NCBI RefSeq assembly: GCF_003966225.1 | Contig: NZ_RXNU01000004.1 | Span: 62,001 to 126,000, forward strand | Reading direction: 5' to 3' | Source of the DNA: Shewanella canadensis | GTDB taxonomy: Bacteria > Pseudomonadota > Gammaproteobacteria > Enterobacterales > Shewanellaceae | DNA length: 64,000 nucleotides | Part shown: one piece after another, positions 1 through 10,273 of the stretch | How positions within the stretch are numbered: the stretch's first letter is position 1 | Layout: every line of letters begins with the position of its first letter | The notes under the pieces: model-generated | Seen by the model: the letters and a program-made list of their open reading frames with translations, nothing else | The model's database searches: none | What the model was told of the DNA's origin: nothing | Translations under genes and position numbers: made by a program

Positions 1-778
1 CTCCATGGTTACGGGCTATCATCATGGACTGCCTGATGGCATCTATATTGTTCTCGAGTTGTGTCAGAAATAGATTTGCGCCGACGATATGTTGCTCGGC
101 TTGTAAGATCTCCTCCTGAGTGATTCTGGTGTTGGCACCCGAATGCACCGCTATCATATTTTCGCCGGTCTGCTCACAGACATAGATAAGCGCATTCCCT
201 GTCGGACAGGTCTCAGATTCGACGATAATCGTATTATCAATGCCTGTGCCGGCGAGATGTTCTTTGGCAAAGTGGCTGAATTGATCTTTGCCTATCTTCG
301 TCATGAAGGTGACGTTAGCCCCGGATTTTGCCGCAGCATAGGCCTGGTTTGCTCCCTTACCGCCCGCGCCGATATTGTTACTCAGCGAATGCAGAGTCTC
401 GCCCGGTTGTGGGAAACGTTCCAATTTGGCGACGATGTCGACGTTAAAGGAACCGAGTATAAAAATCTTATTTTTCATCTTATTGACCCCATCGTTTATG
501 AGGCTCTGGGTCATCAAATTTGATAAAGAGCTGCTGGCAGTTAACTGAGACAGTAAGCTATCCAGACAATATTTATCGGCATCGAATTCAGCAGAGCCTT
601 GTACACCGCCATGAGTCCTTATCACTTGCTTTTCCTGCTCCAGATGCACCAGATCACAACGAATTGTCTTTGGCGTCACCTGAAGCAACTTGGCTAATTG
701 TGCATTTGATAAGGTTTTATGTTCGCTGAGCAGTTTTAAGATAACTGTCAGTCTTTCATTTCGGCTTAGTTTGTTCAT
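1..778 (-). CDS. DeoR-type HTH / ribokinase fusion (partial, 3' end outside window)
   Basis: One uninterrupted minus-strand frame starts at ATG 778 and leaves the window after about 259 codons. Residues 1-60 form a DeoR-like winged helix (AQLAKLLQVTPKTIRCDL, then a wing with RTHGGV). A linker follows at about 70-100. From residue 101 there is a PfkB-family sugar kinase of RbsK type, with GSFNVD near the start, GAGGKGANQAY at about 137-147 and a GNALIYV strand. Ribokinase phosphorylates ribose to ribose-5-phosphate. In ordinary DeoR repressors the C-terminal domain senses a sugar phosphate; here that place is taken by a kinase. ATG 478 is in frame and could be an internal start for a kinase-only product (a GGGG lies about 10 nt upstream). 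The C-terminal half with the catalytic GAGD motif is not visible. Fusion is seen directly; ribose specificity is inferred. Confidence 0.85.
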   Translation of the reverse strand, partial: MNKLSRNERLTVILKLLSEHKTLSNAQLAKLLQVTPKTIRCDLVHLEQEKQVIRTHGGVQGSAEFDADKYCLDSLLSQLTASSSLSNLMTQSLINDGVNKMKNKIFILGSFNVDIVAKLERFPQPGETLHSLSNNIGAGGKGANQAYAAAKSGANVTFMTKIGKDQFSHFAKEHLAGTGIDNTIIVESETCPTGNALIYVCEQTGENMIAVHSGANTRITQEEILQAEQHIVGANLFLTQLENNIDAIRQSMMIARNHG

Positions 779-932
779 AGGATCGAATATACGCGTAGCG
801 TTTCGCTGGGGCTGTGATTAAGATGAAAGCTTAGCATGTAAAACGCACCACTTGGTTCGTTTTACATGCAATCCCAGTTTTTCTGTTTAGCGGTTTGCGT
901 TCAGTGGGCTTATTTATTGATTTTCTACCGGC

Positions 933-958
933 AAAAAAAGGCGCATCGTTCGATGCGC
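933..958 (-). terminator. Intrinsic terminator of gltBD
   Basis: A perfect 8-bp stem (GCGCATCG / CGATGCGC, 941-958) with a TT loop is followed, read on the minus strand, by GG and seven T (933-939). It lies 67 bp past the gltD stop. Confidence 0.85.
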
Positions 959-1025
959 TAAAATCACAAGTAAAAGGGTTGTAGGATTAATATTCGATAC
1001 TAAGCTCCGAAATTTAGCTTCGAAA

Positions 1026-2441
<1,416 letters not shown>

Positions 2442-5400
2442 TTACCCCGCTATCACTTTGAGTTCTGGTTGTGATTGCTCGAGTCTTAGTAGATCTGAGA
2501 CTGGAACATTTTTAGGTTTGACCAATACGAAACAGTCGAGCCAATATTCAAAATCGGTTAACAGCATCTTTGCATGCTCACTGCCGGTTTCGACAACATG
2601 CTCCTCGATCAAGGCTTTCAGGTGTTGCTGATGTATGGGGGACGCTAACTTCTGCGTATCCACCAGTTCATTATTGACCCTGCGATGGAATCGTCCGAAT
2701 CGGTCAAATACATAGGCAAAACCACCCGTCATACCAGCACCAAAGTTAACACCGGTTTTACCCAGAACGACGACAATACCACCGGTCATATATTCACAAC
2801 CGTTGTCGCCAAGTCCTTCGACAATTGCCGTAGCTCCGGAATTTCTCACTCCGAAGCGTTCACCGGCGATGCCGGCTGCAAACATCTTACCGCCCGATGC
2901 TCCATAGAGGCAGGTATTACCAATAATGGAGGACCGTTCGCTCTGGAAGGTGCTGCCTAATGGAGGATGAATGGTGATCTTACCGCCAGACATGCCTTTA
3001 CCTACGTAGTCATTACCATCACCACAGAGAGTAAGGTCGAGACCGGGGCTGTTCCATACACCGAAACTTTGTCCGGCACTACCATTAAACTTCAAGCGGA
3101 TCGGTGCCTTAGCACCTTCCTTGCCTACTGTCTTTGCAATAAAGCCTGAAAGTGCGGCGCCAACCGAGCGATCTGTGTTGTTGATATCGAACCTTGCATC
3201 AATAGAGATGCCCTGTTCTACAGCTTCTCTGGTTTTTTCAAGGAGCTTGATGTTTAACCTGCCAGGATCCGATGGCGGATTGGTTTCTTGCCAGGTACGA
3301 GCCGAACCCTCTCGGATCTTCGGAGTGTATAAGATCGGGCTGAGATCGAGTCCCTGTTGTTTTAGTGTGTCGCCATCGAGTGCCTTTAACCATTCACTTC
3401 GACCCACGAGGTCTTCAAATTTTGTCACCCCCAGTGCGGCCATCCACTCTCTGATCTCTTCGGCAACGAATTCGAAATAGGTCATGACGCGTTCGGGCAG
3501 ACCATGATAGTGCTCATTTCTGAGCTTTTCATTTTGAGTTGCCACACCGGTTGCACAGTTGTTCAGGTGACAAATTCGCAAGTATTTACAACCCAGGGCT
3601 ATCATTGGAACCGTACCGAAACCGAAGCTTTCCGCCCCTAATAGCGCGGCCTTGATCACGTCTCGACCGGTCTTTAATCCACCATCGACCTGCAGCCTGA
3701 TCTTATGGCGAAGGCCGTTTTTAACCAGAGATTGATGAACTTCTGCAAGACCCAGCTCCCACGGGCTACCGGCATACTTAACGGATGTAATAGGGCTGGC
3801 ACCTGTACCGCCATCATAACCTGAGATAGTTATCATATCGGCGTAAGCCTTAGCCACGCCTGTTGCGATGGTGCCGACACCGGGTTCTGATACCAGTTTG
3901 ACCGAGATGAGTGCCTTGGGGTTTATCTGCTTGAGATCGAAGATAAGCTGTGCCAGATCTTCAATCGAGTAGATATCATGATGTGGAGGCGGCGAAATCA
4001 GCGTGACTCCGGGACGGGCATTACGCAGCGCAGCAATTTCAACGCTGACCTTATGTCCCGGAAGTTGTCCGCCCTCTCCGGGTTTGGCACCTTGCGCGAC
4101 CTTAATCTGTAGTACTTCGGCGTTCATCAGGTAGTGAGCGGTAACTCCGAATCTTCCTGAGGCGATCTGTTTAATCGCCGAGTTACGTTCGGAATTGAAG
4201 CGGGCCGGATCTTCTCCACCTTCTCCGGAGTTGGAGCGACCACCCAGACGGTTCATGGCTACAGCCAAGGCTTCATGGGCTTCGGGGCTAAGTGCGCCAA
4301 TACTCATGGCTGCGCTATCGAATCTAGGGTAGAGCGTGTCGGCAGACTCTACGGTATCAATTTCTACCGCGTCCAACTTGCCGTTTATCTCGATGAGATC
4401 CCGCAGTGTCGCAACGGGTCTGTTGTCAACCAGCTCAGTAAATCGCTTATAGGCTGGATAATCTCTCTCTTTCAAGCAAGCTTGCAGAGTATTGACGACA
4501 TCAGGATTGAAGCAGTGGTACTCACCACCTTCAACATATTTCAGTAAACCGCCCTGACTCAGTGGTTGATGTGCCCTGAATGCATGTTTATGAAGCAGTA
4601 CCTGATCTTGTTCAAGTAGCTCAAAATTTGCACCTTCGATACGGCTCACTACGCCATTGAAGCACAAGTCGACCACATTGGATGCCAGACCGATAGCCTC
4701 AAATTGTTGGCAGCATCGATAGGAGGCGATCGTGCTTATTCCCATCTTCGACATGATCTTTCTCAGACCCTTGTCGATACCATGGCGGAAGTTGAGCAAG
4801 AGCTGACTCGTGTCTGAGACATTATTCAGTTTAGCGAGTGCCGAGATGGACTCGTAGGCTAAATAAGGGTAGATCGCCGTGGCACCGAAGCCCAGTAACA
4901 CCGCAAAATGATGAGGGTCACGAGCCGAAGCAGTTTCTACTATGATGTTGGTATCGCATCGCAGGCTCTTATTGACCAGAACATGCTGAACCGCGCCGAC
5001 AGCCATGGCCGCTGGGACAACCTGCTTGGAGTCTGCCGTGGCTCTGTCTGATAAGATCAGAAGAGTCGTGCCGGTGCGCGCCAGTCTTTCCGCTTCATCA
5101 CAGATGCGTTTTACTGCATTTTCAAGCCCTTCGCCTAAGTCGTAGTTAAGATCTACCGTATTTGCTCGATAGTAGGTCGAGTCCAGAGCCATAAGCTGAT
5201 TGAAATCGCTAAAAAGCAATACCGGTGAGTTAAACATCACCCGATAAGCGTGACCCGTAGTCTCATTGAATAGATTTTGCTCGCGCCCGACACAGGTCGA
5301 GAGTGACATTACATGTTTCTCTCTGAGTGGATCGATAGGCGGGTTAGTGACTTGGGCGAATTTCTGTCTGAAATAGTCATAGATAGTACGTGATTTCTTA

Positions 5401-6890
5401 GACAGCACGGCCATAGGGGTATCGTCACCCATTGAGCCAGTTGCCTCTTCACCTTTTTGAGCGAGTACCCAGATAACCTGCTCGAGCTCTTCACGTGAGT
5501 AACCGAAATGCTTTTGATATTGCAGTAGCTGAGCGTCGGAGAATTCACATACTCCTAGCTCCTCTTTAGGCATCTCTTCGGCCGGGGTTAATGTCCGACT
5601 GTTTTTGGCCATCCACTCTTTGTATGGGTGACGGCGTTTGAGATCGTTATCAATCTCAAACGAAGAGTAAAGCTGGCCGTTTAAGGTATCGAGTACCAGA
5701 AGCTCTCCGGGGCCAACACGACCCTTCTCAACGACTTCATCGGGTGCATAATCCCAAATACCCACTTCGGAGGCCAAAGTGAGTATTCTGTCTTTGGTGA
5801 TCACATAGCGCGATGGGCGTAAACCATTTCGATCGACGGCGCAGGCTGCATGCCTGCCGTTTGTCATAACGATACCGGCAGGTCCGTCCCAAGGCTCCAT
5901 ATGCATAGAGTTGAAATCGTAGAAGGCTTTGAGCTCTTCATCCATCTCCGGATTACTCTGCCACGCTGGTGGTATCAATAGGCGCATGGCTCGGTACAGA
6001 TCCATGCCGCCGGCTAATAGCATCTCAAGCATGTTATCGAGTGATGAGGAGTCAGAGCCTGTTTCGTTGACGAAAGGCGCGGCTTGCTGCAGATCGGGTA
6101 GCAGAGGGGCGTTAAACTTATATGCACGAGCACGTGCCCATTGTCTGTTACCTGTAATTGTGTTTATTTCACCATTATGGGCCAGGTATCTGAAAGGTTG
6201 AGCTAGTGGCCATTTAGGTGATGTATTGGTAGAAAATCTTTGATGGAAAAGACAGATAGAGCTCTGCAGCCTGATATCGGCAAGATCGAGATAGAATTCG
6301 GGGAGGTCTACAGGCATCATTAGGCCTTTATAGACAATGACCTGTCCCGATAAACTAGCAACGTAGAAGTCTTCATCATGGGGCAGTTGTTGTTCTAAAC
6401 GGCGTCTGGCCATATAGAGTCTACGTTCGAGATCTTTCTCTCGCCAGCCAATAGGCGCATTAATGAGTACCTGATAAATCTGTGGCTGACTCTTCTTTCC
6501 TATCGGTCCCAGCACATCTGGATTAACGGGTACCTTTCTCCATCCTGCAACGCTGAGGGTCTCTTTTTCTAATTCTCGTTCTAATAAGACTTTAGCTTCA
6601 TCGGCGAGCTTCTCATCCTGATTGAGGAAAAACATGCCGACGGCAAATTTACGGCTCAGGTGCCAACCGTTTTCCGCTGCAATGGCTTCGAAGAATTTTA
6701 TCGGAAGTTGCATAAGCAGACCGCAGCCGTCACCCGTACGTCCATCTGCGGCGATGCCACCACGATGCTTCATGCGATCCAGACCATGTATTGCCGTTCT
6801 TACAATCCGATGGCTTGGTTCACCGTCCATTTGGGCTATCAGACCAAAACCGCAATTATCCCGTTCGAAACTGGGGTGATATAAGCTCAT
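2442..6890 (-). CDS. gltB: Glutamate synthase [NADPH], large subunit
   Basis: 1482 aa. The large subunit holds the N-terminal Ntn-type glutamine amidotransferase, the central domain, the FMN- and 3Fe-4S-binding synthase barrel and the C-terminal GXGXG beta-helix. The nucleophile is probably Cys13 in DNCGFGL, exposed after removal of a 12-residue propeptide. The synthase domain shows HHDIYSIEDLAQLIFDLK and the loop GGTGASP; a cysteine cluster at CKYLRICHLNNCATGVATQ binds the iron-sulphur centre. The tail shows repeated G-rich turns (GNTCLYGASGG, YMTGG). First gene of gltBD. Transcription is divergent from yhcC across a 495-bp AT-rich gap. Confidence 0.97.
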   Translation of the reverse strand: MSLYHPSFERDNCGFGLIAQMDGEPSHRIVRTAIHGLDRMKHRGGIAADGRTGDGCGLLMQLPIKFFEAIAAENGWHLSRKFAVGMFFLNQDEKLADEAKVLLERELEKETLSVAGWRKVPVNPDVLGPIGKKSQPQIYQVLINAPIGWREKDLERRLYMARRRLEQQLPHDEDFYVASLSGQVIVYKGLMMPVDLPEFYLDLADIRLQSSICLFHQRFSTNTSPKWPLAQPFRYLAHNGEINTITGNRQWARARAYKFNAPLLPDLQQAAPFVNETGSDSSSLDNMLEMLLAGGMDLYRAMRLLIPPAWQSNPEMDEELKAFYDFNSMHMEPWDGPAGIVMTNGRHAACAVDRNGLRPSRYVITKDRILTLASEVGIWDYAPDEVVEKGRVGPGELLVLDTLNGQLYSSFEIDNDLKRRHPYKEWMAKNSRTLTPAEEMPKEELGVCEFSDAQLLQYQKHFGYSREELEQVIWVLAQKGEEATGSMGDDTPMAVLSKKSRTIYDYFRQKFAQVTNPPIDPLREKHVMSLSTCVGREQNLFNETTGHAYRVMFNSPVLLFSDFNQLMALDSTYYRANTVDLNYDLGEGLENAVKRICDEAERLARTGTTLLILSDRATADSKQVVPAAMAVGAVQHVLVNKSLRCDTNIIVETASARDPHHFAVLLGFGATAIYPYLAYESISALAKLNNVSDTSQLLLNFRHGIDKGLRKIMSKMGISTIASYRCCQQFEAIGLASNVVDLCFNGVVSRIEGANFELLEQDQVLLHKHAFRAHQPLSQGGLLKYVEGGEYHCFNPDVVNTLQACLKERDYPAYKRFTELVDNRPVATLRDLIEINGKLDAVEIDTVESADTLYPRFDSAAMSIGALSPEAHEALAVAMNRLGGRSNSGEGGEDPARFNSERNSAIKQIASGRFGVTAHYLMNAEVLQIKVAQGAKPGEGGQLPGHKVSVEIAALRNARPGVTLISPPPHHDIYSIEDLAQLIFDLKQINPKALISVKLVSEPGVGTIATGVAKAYADMITISGYDGGTGASPITSVKYAGSPWELGLAEVHQSLVKNGLRHKIRLQVDGGLKTGRDVIKAALLGAESFGFGTVPMIALGCKYLRICHLNNCATGVATQNEKLRNEHYHGLPERVMTYFEFVAEEIREWMAALGVTKFEDLVGRSEWLKALDGDTLKQQGLDLSPILYTPKIREGSARTWQETNPPSDPGRLNIKLLEKTREAVEQGISIDARFDINNTDRSVGAALSGFIAKTVGKEGAKAPIRLKFNGSAGQSFGVWNSPGLDLTLCGDGNDYVGKGMSGGKITIHPPLGSTFQSERSSIIGNTCLYGASGGKMFAAGIAGERFGVRNSGATAIVEGLGDNGCEYMTGGIVVVLGKTGVNFGAGMTGGFAYVFDRFGRFHRRVNNELVDTQKLASPIHQQHLKALIEEHVVETGSEHAKMLLTDFEYWLDCFVLVKPKNVPVSDLLRLEQSQPELKVIAG

Positions 6891-7002
6891 ACAAAAACTC
6901 CCTAAAACTTTAACTAAATACTACTCGGGGGTAATTAGTATAGATATTCACCCGAACGATCCAAATTACCGCCAGATTGGCAAAAGGTCAAACCAAAAGA
7001 TT

Positions 7003-7026
7003 GCATAAAACCTGAGTGGTTTATGC
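7003..7026. promoter_or_regulatory. Palindrome in the gltB-yhcC divergent gap; possible operator
   Basis: GCATAAA and TTTATGC form a perfect 7-bp inverted repeat around ACCTGAGTGG, about 113 bp upstream of gltB. The arms extend by three pairs (ACC/GGT) if one A is bulged. The gap 6891-7385 is otherwise AT-rich and shows no gene. Lrp and nitrogen regulators act at gltB in enterics, but I cannot assign this site to a regulator. Confidence 0.3.
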
Positions 7027-7385
7027 CGTTTAATACGTCAGATTTAGTGTTTGACGTTTACGTAAACTGTAAAATTGATTGTATAACGTTATGAATAAAA
7101 AGAATTTTAGAAAGTTGATATGTTCCAGTTTACGAAGTTGTAACAAGTTTGAGGTTTAAATTATTATCAGGAAAGTGATTTTTTTTGCACGTACAGTGAA
7201 TGTTTTTGTGATTTAGAGTATGAGTAGTTATGCGCTGTAAGTGAGTTTTGTTTGGTTTTTATTATAAGTTAGTACTGGGTCACGTTATTTTTGTCTGACC
7301 GGGTATAGGTGAGATAATCCACAATCTTTGATATGACTCGAAGTTTCCGAATGGTAAATAGATTAGAATAGTGTAATTAAATGGT

Positions 7386-8327
7386 GTGAGTGAGTGCTTT
7401 GTGGGTCTGGATCAGTACGTATATACATTTGGTGTTTTTTGTAAGAATCAATTTGGTGAAAGACTAAGAAAGTTAACCATAGATGCCAAGTTTACCTGTC
7501 CAAACAGAGATGGCACCTTGGGTAAGGGGGGGTGTACCTATTGTAATGTCGCCTCTTTTAACCACGAACATGGCTCAGAGCTATCAATTCAAGAGCAGCT
7601 TAATCAAGGTCGAGAGAGAGTAGCTGGACGCTCTTCTAAATATATCGCTTATTTTCAAGCGTATACCAGTACCTACGATGAATACCAAGTGTTGAAAACT
7701 AAATACGATGAAGCGATTGAAGATCCTGACATCGTAGGACTTTGTGTTGGCACCAGGCCGGACTGCGTTTCCGATGATGTGATTGAATTACTGGCATCGT
7801 ATCAAGACAGAGGCATAGAGGTGTGGTTGGAGCTTGGTCTGCAATCTGCAAAAGATAAAACACTCAAACGTATCAATAGAGGTCATCTTATGGCTGATTA
7901 TATTGATACCGTCACGCGAGCTCGCGCACGTGGTATTAAGGTTTGTACTCATCTTATTCTTGGCTTACCCGGCGAAGAACATCAAGATTACCTGAATAGT
8001 TTAAACGCCGTTTTGGCGGCTGGCGTAGATGGGTTAAAGCTACATCCGCTGCATATTGTCGAAGGCAGTACCATGGCAAAAGCATGGCGCAACGACAGGA
8101 TGAAACTGCTAACGGTTGAAGAGTATGCCTACAGTGTTGGTGAGATGATCCGCAACACTCCTAAAGATATTATCTTTCATAGGGTAACAGCCTATGCAAA
8201 GAAACCTATGTTACTTGCTCCCGATTGGTGCGCGTATCGCTGGAATGGCCTTGTAGCCATAGTGAATGATTTGAAAGCCAAGGGCGAGCAAGGAAGCTAT
8301 TTGATTTCTAAGCTAAAAGTTGAATAA
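7386..8327 (+). CDS. yhcC: Radical SAM protein of the YhcC family
   Basis: 313 aa. The iron-sulphur motif of the TIGR01212/YhcC radical SAM family is plain: CPNRDGTLGKGGCTYCN, with the three cysteines in the family's CX10CX2C-like layout, followed by VGTRPDC, EVWLELGLQS and THLILGLPGE. The molecular function of the family is not settled. The start is uncertain: the first in-frame codon is GTG 7386, with no clear ribosome-binding site and with an ATG at 7381 that stops after two codons. In E. coli yhcC also sits next to gltB, between it and arcB; here hptA takes the arcB position. Confidence 0.88.
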   Translation: MSECFVGLDQYVYTFGVFCKNQFGERLRKLTIDAKFTCPNRDGTLGKGGCTYCNVASFNHEHGSELSIQEQLNQGRERVAGRSSKYIAYFQAYTSTYDEYQVLKTKYDEAIEDPDIVGLCVGTRPDCVSDDVIELLASYQDRGIEVWLELGLQSAKDKTLKRINRGHLMADYIDTVTRARARGIKVCTHLILGLPGEEHQDYLNSLNAVLAAGVDGLKLHPLHIVEGSTMAKAWRNDRMKLLTVEEYAYSVGEMIRNTPKDIIFHRVTAYAKKPMLLAPDWCAYRWNGLVAIVNDLKAKGEQGSYLISKLKVE

Positions 8328-8501
8328 GGTATTCAAATAGGCTAATTAAATAGCAGATTAGATTAAACATTCGTTAAAAGATGGTTAAAAAATGATGGTT
8401 TTCACCGACATATTGCTCAATTAGTTGCGCCAGCAATTATAGCGGGTATTATGTGGTAAATTAGTCTTTAAACAGTCAAAATTTTTGAGAGGTGCCTTAA
8501 T

Positions 8502-8867
8502 ATGGCCACAGCTGAGATTGAATCAATATTGGATCTTAATACACTAGAGCAGTACTGCAGTGCAATTGGTGCGGGCACTTTGCTAAAGAGTGTCGTCTTA
8601 TTTGAGCAGCTAATGCCGGAATATGTAGGAAACTTAGTTAATGCTAAGGAAGCTCAAGACAAAGATACTTTATGCTCCGAGGCTCATAAGTTTAAAGGTG
8701 CTGCAGGTTCTGTTGGTCTGAAGCGAATCCAACAATTTGCTCAACTTCTTCAGCACGGTGAAGATGCTGCCTGGGCAAACGAGCATGATACTTGGTTACA
8801 AGCGATTGTTGATAATGCGAGTCAAGATCTAGCCGAACTTAAGCAATACCTTGAATCTAAAGTTTAA
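8502..8867 (+). CDS. hptA: Free-standing HPt phosphotransfer protein (Arc phosphorelay)
   Basis: 121 aa, a single HPt helical bundle with the phosphorylatable histidine at residue 62 in the signature HKFKGAAGSVGL. Family knowledge: in Shewanella oneidensis a stand-alone HPt protein (HptA) relays phosphate from the sensor ArcS to the response regulator ArcA, because the HPt domain of ArcB is missing from the sensor. Here the gene sits beside yhcC and gltB, the slot that arcB fills in E. coli, which supports the idea that it is the surviving C-terminal part of an ancestral arcB. A ribosome-binding site GAGAGGTG precedes the ATG, and a strong terminator follows. Confidence 0.88.
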   Translation: MATAEIESILDLNTLEQYCSAIGAGTLLKSVVLFEQLMPEYVGNLVNAKEAQDKDTLCSEAHKFKGAAGSVGLKRIQQFAQLLQHGEDAAWANEHDTWLQAIVDNASQDLAELKQYLESKV

Positions 8868-8933
8868 AGCCTGATCCCATATTCTCTTCTATTTTCTTGC
8901 TGGATTTTTTACAAGAGAAAGAGAAGTGATAAA

Positions 8934-8968
8934 GCGCTAATGAAATCGAGTTTCATTAGCGCTTTTTT
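8934..8968 (+). terminator. Intrinsic terminator of hptA
   Basis: A perfect 12-bp stem, GCGCTAATGAAA / TTTCATTAGCGC, with loop TCGAG, followed by six T. The remaining gap up to oxyR (8969-9221) holds no visible gene. Confidence 0.92.
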
Positions 8969-9221
8969 ATTGCCCCCTGTCCCATATATTGTCATACCAG
9001 TGCGCAATATTGTTCACTATTGCCTCCTATAAGACTGGCCAAGGACCATGTTTGATTATACCGATTGGTATTCGTTATTCTCACCATCATTAGAGTCGCT
9101 GTTTATTGTTTTATTTAGGCAAGTATCACATTATCAACCCTTAATCGAATCCTAAACTCTACGTTTTGTGGTAGAGTTAAATAGAATATTTTGATGACAA
9201 TTACTGTTGGTAATCGATTTT

Positions 9222-10133
9222 ATGAAACATTTGCCTAGTTTAAAAAACCTCTTTTATTTGGTTAACTTACATCACGAGCAGAACTTTAATCGGGCTGCAA
9301 AAATATGTCATGTAAGTCAATCGACACTCTCCAGTGGTATTCAAAATCTGGAAGAGCAGCTAGGGCACCAGTTAATTGAACGAGACCATAAGTCCTTCAT
9401 TTTTACTGCGATTGGTGAAGAAGTTGTTCAAAGGTCGAGGAAATTACTCACCGACGTCGATGATCTTGTCGAGTTAGTGAAGCACCAGGGAGAGCCGATG
9501 ACAGGGGATATCCGTCTGGGCTGTATTCCCACTATTGCTCCCTTTCTGTTGAGTCGAGTCGTCAAACATTGTCAAAAGAGCTATCCGGATCTGACTCTTT
9601 TTTTAAAAGAGGACACGACTGAACGCCTAATTGATGCCTTGGGGAAAGGTGAATTGGATCTGCTGCTTCTTGCCCTACCCGTCGACACGAGTGGTTATCA
9701 CAGCATGAAGGTCGGTATCGATCCGTTTAAACTGGTGGTACATGAAGAGTTAGTGGATGAGCTCCATGAGCCTTTAGATTTCAAATCTTTTCCTGACGAG
9801 AGCATCTTTCTCCTTCAAGCCGAACATTGTATTACCGGTCATGCTATAACTGCCTGCCAGCTGAGTGATAGTGCCAAGGTTAATCCATTTGCCGCGACAA
9901 GCCTGCATACTTTAGTGCAGATGGTAAATAGCAAGTTGGGTACTACTTTTCTGCCACAGATGGCCATAGATGCCGGCATATTAAATGACACCGAATTAAG
10001 TGTCATGCAACCTCCGGGAGATGCACCATATAGAGATATTGGCCTGGTTTGGCGACAGACTTCCAGCCGTATTTTAACCTTTAGAACGTTAGGTTTAGCG
10101 ATTCAAAACCTGTTGGAAGGTAGGGAAGAGTAA
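9222..10133 (+). CDS. oxyR: Hydrogen-peroxide sensor, LysR family
   Basis: 303 aa from ATG 9222 (an upstream in-frame TTG at 9207 is less likely). N-terminal LysR helix-turn-helix (NFNRAAKICHVSQSTLSSGI), then a substrate-type domain. Cys203 and Cys212 in EHCITGHAITAC have the nine-residue spacing of the OxyR redox pair (C199/C208 in E. coli), which forms a disulphide on peroxide exposure and activates catalase, peroxidase and iron-sequestration genes. The gene stands alone between the hptA terminator and the convergent adenylate cyclase gene. The cysteine pair makes the call firm among LysR proteins. Confidence 0.93.
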   Translation: MKHLPSLKNLFYLVNLHHEQNFNRAAKICHVSQSTLSSGIQNLEEQLGHQLIERDHKSFIFTAIGEEVVQRSRKLLTDVDDLVELVKHQGEPMTGDIRLGCIPTIAPFLLSRVVKHCQKSYPDLTLFLKEDTTERLIDALGKGELDLLLLALPVDTSGYHSMKVGIDPFKLVVHEELVDELHEPLDFKSFPDESIFLLQAEHCITGHAITACQLSDSAKVNPFAATSLHTLVQMVNSKLGTTFLPQMAIDAGILNDTELSVMQPPGDAPYRDIGLVWRQTSSRILTFRTLGLAIQNLLEGREE

Positions 10134-10273
10134 CCTTGTCACAAGAAAGTTGCTGTCAGTATTTTTTGGACCAATGACAGCATTTTTATGCTCTCTTAGA
10201 GAAGGTTCTAAACAGAAGCAATTGGATTAAAACTGCTTTTGATAACCGTTATGCCAAACGCTTGCTAAGGGCT

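Noticed and set aside
476..520. Frameshift or gene boundary between HTH and kinase
   Set aside because: The frame was translated codon by codon from 778 to 476 and has no stop; the two parts are one open frame, although an internal start at 478 remains possible.
143..729. Open frames on the plus strand at the window start
   Set aside because: They are antisense to the HTH-ribokinase gene, which has clear family motifs along the whole minus-strand frame.
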